Source: Podocnemis expansa (taxonomy: Eukaryota; Chordata; Testudines; Podocnemididae). From it: DNA of 64,000 nucleotides. The stretch covers positions 417,268 through 481,267 of the forward strand of contig ML682232.1 of assembly GCA_007922195.1 (NCBI GenBank). Direction: 5' to 3'. Below the pieces are notes generated by a model. The model did not search any database, had not been told where the DNA came from, and saw nothing but the letters and a program-made list of their open reading frames with translations. This document shows positions 60,011 to 64,000 of the stretch, in pieces. The translations under genes and the position numbers were made by a program. The first letter of the stretch is position 1. Each line of letters begins with the position of its first letter.

Positions 60011-60096
60011 CAGTTTAATTGATTAGCGAATGGCCGCCCACTTTAATATGCTCAAGTGGAAAATGGCTTAGAACTTCCAAACATTAAAAATATGAT

Positions 60097-60250
60097 CCAA
60101 AGAGGCAGCCAAGTTAGTCTAGTTCAGTGAAACAAACAAGGAGTCATGTGGCACTTAAAGACTAGTGGGATTTTCTCCCATGAAAGCTCATGCAACAAAT
60201 ATATCTGTTAGTCTTTAAGTTCCATAGTATTCCTTTTTTGTTTGTTTTAT
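60097..60250. mobile_element. Foldback Penelope-like repeat, shortened
   Basis: The left end CCAAAGAGGCAGCCAAGTTA, TAGTTCAGTGAAACAAACAA leads to AAGGAGTCATGTGGCACTTA and then abruptly to AGTGGGATTTTCTCCCATGA, the right-arm hammerhead part. The arm continues AAGCTCATGCAACAAATATA and TGTTAGTCTTTAAG. The left arm has lost its inner half. Compare 32152-32344. Confidence 0.55.
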
Positions 60251-61814
60251 TAAAAATATGGTTGTTGATGGCTTCGGCACCATCCCTGAGAAGGCTGGGA
60301 GGACCGTTGCCCCACAGCTTTCAGCCAGGGGGACAGCAGTCTTTTCCCTTCACCTGTGATGAAGAGACAAAAGACTGCCAACCCCACAGGTACTGCTCTG
60401 TGAAACAGCAGCAGATTTGACACTTGCCATTCCCTCCCCCATGGAGCCACCCAACAGCTCATGTAGAGAGTTGCTCACCAGCTGAAAGACAGTGGTAGTG
60501 CCACCCTGACCCAGTGGAGAGCACCAAGGAACAAGAGCCAGTCTTTGTCCTGCTAGCTACAAAGGCAGAGGGAGGAAGAGTCTGCTCCTCACAGCCCTAG
60601 AGTACATGGGCAGAAGCAAAGAACACCCATCAGCCCCACTTCCAATGGGGATGAGGCAGATGCTTTCAGGAGGGCACAGATATATCCTATTGGGAGACTG
60701 GACCTTCCCCACCACCACCAAAAAAAAAAAAAAGAGAGGGAGAGAGGAGACCATGACAAAGAACAATGGGGAAAGATGGGAACAGAGGACACTAATGAGG
60801 GAGACACAACACTGGAGATGTCAGAACTACAAGCAATGGGGATGCCTTGCACAGGGGAGGACAAATCACTACGGGAACAGCAAAGGGTCACTAAGCATGA
60901 GGAACTAACACAGGAAGAGAGAGAGAACAGGGAGACCAGTGGACATAGCCCTGATACAGAGCACAAGGCGACACCATAACACAAAGATATCTATATGTGC
61001 ACAGCACTTTATGGTGTAAGTCTATACCAGATGCTATTGGGAGCTTTTGGGAGGATGGGAATGGAGTTCAGCTGTGGAGGCAGCTCTTTGTGTATGGTGG
61101 GTCAGAATTACCCCATTTGTTCCCCCTGCTCCAGCCATTTTTTGTGATTGCACCCATGGCTTGTGGGATATGGAGTTTGCCCCAAGGCCACCCGTTTGAC
61201 TCTATCCCCAGCCCTAATGAATAAAAGGTTGCTGCAATACGATGGCATTTGGATGGCCAGTGGGAGGTGAATTCTGCAAGTGAAGGGGGACCTCAGTCCA
61301 CTTGCCAGTAGACAAGTGTTCGCATCACAAAAAACAAGCAAACAAACTACACTAATGGACTAATTGGCAACCCTGCAGAAAATGCAACCAAGGTCTATAA
61401 AGGCCGTGGAGACTCAAGTACTCTTCATCTATAGAAGTGATTTCTCCAGGGCATGGCTGACAGGACACATTGGCAGGGCAGTGTAGAAAAGCTCTCACTG
61501 CTGTTTTATTTATTGTACCTGTTATGTGACTGAATAACATTTTGTTCTCCAGACGTCCCCACCTAGCACCTTTCACAACTTCTAAATTCTCCCCAAAATC
61601 TAGTAAGAGGGAAAGAGAGACATGTTCAAACTGAAGCACATAGTATACCAAAAGAGAGTGGGAAACCTACTGGATCACATGTGAAGGAAGGTAATATATT
61701 TTGGGAATCAAGAAAACAAATCACTTAAGAAAGTAGATTACACAAAGCAGGATCTCACTCCTTTCCCTTTAATATAAAAGATACTTTTCTGAGTATTTCT
61801 GCTTATTTCATAAA
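60251..61814. other. Non-coding DNA, no class assigned
   Basis: The stretch is somewhat GC-richer than average. Open frames on both strands reach 131 codons (60589-60984, minus). The low-complexity AAAAAAAAAAAAGAGAGGGA at 60720 explains part of them. I recognise no family. Confidence 0.3.
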
Positions 61815-61822
61815 CTTTAAAT

Positions 61823-62048
61823 CAGGGGTCTCAAACTCAAATCACCAGAAGGGCTGCATGAGGACTACTGCATTAGCCCAAGGGCTGCACCGCACACGAG
61901 GACTAGTACGGGAGACTAAGGGCCACACCACTGGAACCTTTTCATACAACGCCACTGCAACTATTGATAGTGATAGTGTCATTGTGGGCTGCAAGAAATA
62001 ACTTTAGGGGCCGCATGTGGCCCATGGGCTGCGAGTTTGAGACCCCTG
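61823..62048. mobile_element. hAT MITE, uninterrupted copy
   Basis: The ends CAGGGGTCTCAAACTC and GAGTTTGAGACCCCTG are a perfect 16-bp inverted repeat. The flanks CTTTAAAT (61815-61822) and CTTTAAGT (62049-62056) agree in 7 of 8 positions, an hAT target duplication. Its reverse complement is the same element as 17515-18162 without the nested insertion. Non-coding, 226 bp. Confidence 0.9.
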
Positions 62049-62056
62049 CTTTAAGT

Positions 62057-62684
62057 GGAATTAAATAGTTCTGTTAAGCAGGAAAAAAACCTCTTTACCA
62101 AAAGGATCTCATTCCACTTCCTTTCTCTGCAATTGTGTAGTCCCTAGAACCCAATCCTGCTCCCAATGGAGTCAACAGGATGTTTACCATTGAATTCACT
62201 AGGAATACGCTTGGGCCCCTTTTTGTAGCAAACAGAGACTGACTGTAGTTGAAGCTCTATTGTAAGAGACAGGAGTAAATCAAATTATGTGAAAACATTC
62301 CCACGGTTTTGATTTACTTCACAGAAAGAAGCAAAATATCAGACATCTTATATTACTTCACATTTGCCTTGGGGGCAGTATGTGAGTTAAACTTGCAGAA
62401 AATTCTAAAAATGTACCAATAAACCCTTTCTGCCACATTTTGTATGATGGCTGCGTTATTGAGAATACACTTTTTTCTTCTACAGTGCCAAACTGCAGTT
62501 TCTAATCCTAGTTCTATTATATACAAAGGCCAATGGATTCAACTGGTTTAAATTGTTAGGTCTATGCAAAACTGAAATTGGAAAAATAATTAAAATTTTA
62601 AACCAAAGGACTTACTTGAAGCAATAATAATTGGAATGTTTGTAGTGTTGCTGACATCTACTGAGGAAAGGTGAAATAGCATCT
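62057..62684. other. Non-coding DNA with an old repeat trace
   Basis: At 62145-62220 AACCCAATCCTGCTCCCAAT and GGAGTCAACAGGATGTTTAC resemble a common reptilian repeat. Nothing else is seen. Confidence 0.35.
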
Positions 62685-63528
62685 CAAAGAATTGTCAAGA
62701 GAGGGAGGCCTTCAAAATGATTTGGACAAACTGGTGAAATGGGCTGAGGTAAACAGAATGAAATTCAATAAAGATAAGTGCAAGATACTCCACTTAGGAA
62801 AGAACAATCCATTGCACATATTCAAAACAGGCAATGACTGCCTAGCAGGGAGTACTGCAGAAAGGGATCTGGGTGTCATAGTGGACCACAAGCTACATAC
62901 GCGTCAACAGTGTAACACTGTTGCAAAAAAACCAAACGCCATTCTATGATGTATTAATAGGAGTATTATAAGTAAGACATGAGAAGTAATTTTTCTGCCC
63001 TACTCTGCCCTGATTAGGCCTCACCTGGAGTACTGGGTCCAGGCCCAGGTGCCTCATTTCAGGAAAGATGTGGACAAATTGGAGAAAGTCCAGAGAAGAG
63101 CAACATGAATGATTAGAGGTCTGGAACGCTTGACTTATGAGGAAAGACTGAAAGAGCTGAATGTGTTTAGTCTAGAAAAGAGGAGACTGAGAAGGGGCAT
63201 GATAACAGTTTTCAAATACCTAAAGGGTTGTCATGAAGAAGAGGGAGAAAAGTTGTTCTCCTTATCTGCTGATGATAGGACAAGAAACAATGGGCTTAAT
63301 TTACTAAAAGGGAGGTTTAGGAGAAAATTCCTGTCAGGGTGATTAACCACTGGAATATGTTGCCCATGCAGGTTGAGGAATCGCCATCACTGGAAGTTTT
63401 TAAGAGGAGGTTAGATAAGCACCTGTCAGGGATGGTTTAAGATGGTACTTGGTCTTGCCATGAGCACAGAGGGCTGGATTCGATGACCTCTCATGGTCCC
63501 TTCCAGTTTCTTTGATTCTATAGATCAG
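62685..63528 (+). mobile_element. CR1-type LINE, 3' third, frameshifted
   Basis: The frame at 62692-62949 reads DLDKLVKWAEVNRMKFNKDK and later AERDLGVIVDHKLH, typical of CR1 reverse transcriptase after the catalytic box. After frame changes, [10 protein letters not shown] and (63109-63342) MIRGLERLTYEERLKEL and FSLEKRRLRRGMI follow. The 3' end is GAGGGCTGGATTCGATGACC, TCTCATGGTCCCTTCCAG and TTTGATTCTAT. It has fewer lesions than the copy at 40535, so it is probably younger. The catalytic domain and everything 5' are missing. Confidence 0.8.
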
Positions 63529-64000
63529 ACTCTGCTCATTACTGAAAAATCTGCTTTATATTATTTATCATCGTGTGTTCATTTAATATTTATATTCCTG
63601 TCACACTCACATGTACCAGCTGTGATCACATAAAAACACATAAAAAGAAATGGCCCTTGCCATGAAGAGATGACAATCTCAGGCCTCAATCCAGGAAATT
63701 GTTCTGAGTGGATACAAAAGTCTGACTGCCTGGACATTCAACTATAATTTGCTTCTGTGAGCAAAGGAAGTTTCAGAGAAACTGCACCAGAAACTAAAAG
63801 GAATAAAAATATCCTCAATGTGAAAATGTTAATTAAAATAATAATACACAGGGGGCCCTTTTGAGTGGAAGATGATTATCCGCTGCTGTATCTATCTACT
63901 GTCCATGATACATGACTGTTAAATGTCTTCAGTTAATTCAGGAAATGAGCAATGTTTTTGGTGTAATTTTGCATCTCAGAAAGTTCATATTTTTCAGTCT
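63529..64000. other. Non-coding DNA with an old repeat trace
   Basis: At 63633-63690 AAATGGCCCTTGCCATGAAG and GAGATGACAATCTCAGG resemble the end of the repeat at 56838-57010. No gene is seen. Confidence 0.35.

Noticed and set aside
60589..60984. 131-codon minus-strand frame rich in Ser, Cys and Phe
   Set aside because: It runs through a complement of A- and GA-rich simple sequence and has no domain or exon borders.
1..64000. Prokaryotic features: operons, CRISPR, riboswitches, phage
   Set aside because: Repeat types, CpG depletion, low coding density and SINE/LINE content show vertebrate DNA. No direct-repeat array with spacers was seen.

Overview
The window reads as repeat-rich, gene-poor DNA from a vertebrate, most likely a reptile and probably a turtle. 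The evidence is the repeat content: CR1-type LINE fragments, a SINE with a tRNA head and CR1-like tail, hAT and PIF/Harbinger-like DNA transposons with ends reading GGCTATGTCTACACT, and repeats that look Penelope-related with hammerhead-ribozyme-like cores. The organism call comes from remembered repeat families, not a search. There are no operons, no CRISPR array, no rRNA genes and no intact protein-coding gene. Almost every short open frame is chance or lies inside a repeat.

Layout. 1-145 is the end of a Harbinger-type element. 146-8148 is mostly unique AT-rich DNA with one CR1 fragment. Harbinger-type MITEs lie at 8149-8648, 17573-18025 (nested in an hAT MITE, 17515-18162), 20519-20908, 28923-29340, 37308-37790, 54573-55153 and 55174-55443. 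The richest object is a 2.5-kb Harbinger relic at 47274-49782. It carries a broken SANT/Myb-like gene in two exons on the + strand and a fragment of a HARBI1-like transposase on the - strand. The 55174-55443 MITE is an internally deleted relative of this element.

Other hAT-like elements are at 13080-13466, 34500-34818 (perfect 8-bp target duplication) and 61823-62048. Repeats with hammerhead-like cores occur eight times: 19412-19628, 22151-22338, 31787-31952, 32152-32344, 35459-35560, 50530-50747, 59486-59630 and 60097-60250. Several of them are foldback palindromes. CR1 pieces are at 7226-7375, 10346-10500, 21844-22130, 31090-31430, 40535-42110, 57238-57674 and 62685-63528.

The remaining long stretches (for example 22339-28922 and 50748-54572) look unique and non-coding, so the window could be intergenic or lie in a large intron. 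A few short segments have splice-site-like borders and an open frame: 38420-38468 on the minus strand, and 55786-55832, 46485-46530, 44727-44814 and 4063-4141 on the plus strand. They are listed as weak candidates only. The Harbinger-type elements use short palindromes centred on TCGA that differ from family to family, which is the most interesting unexplained pattern here.
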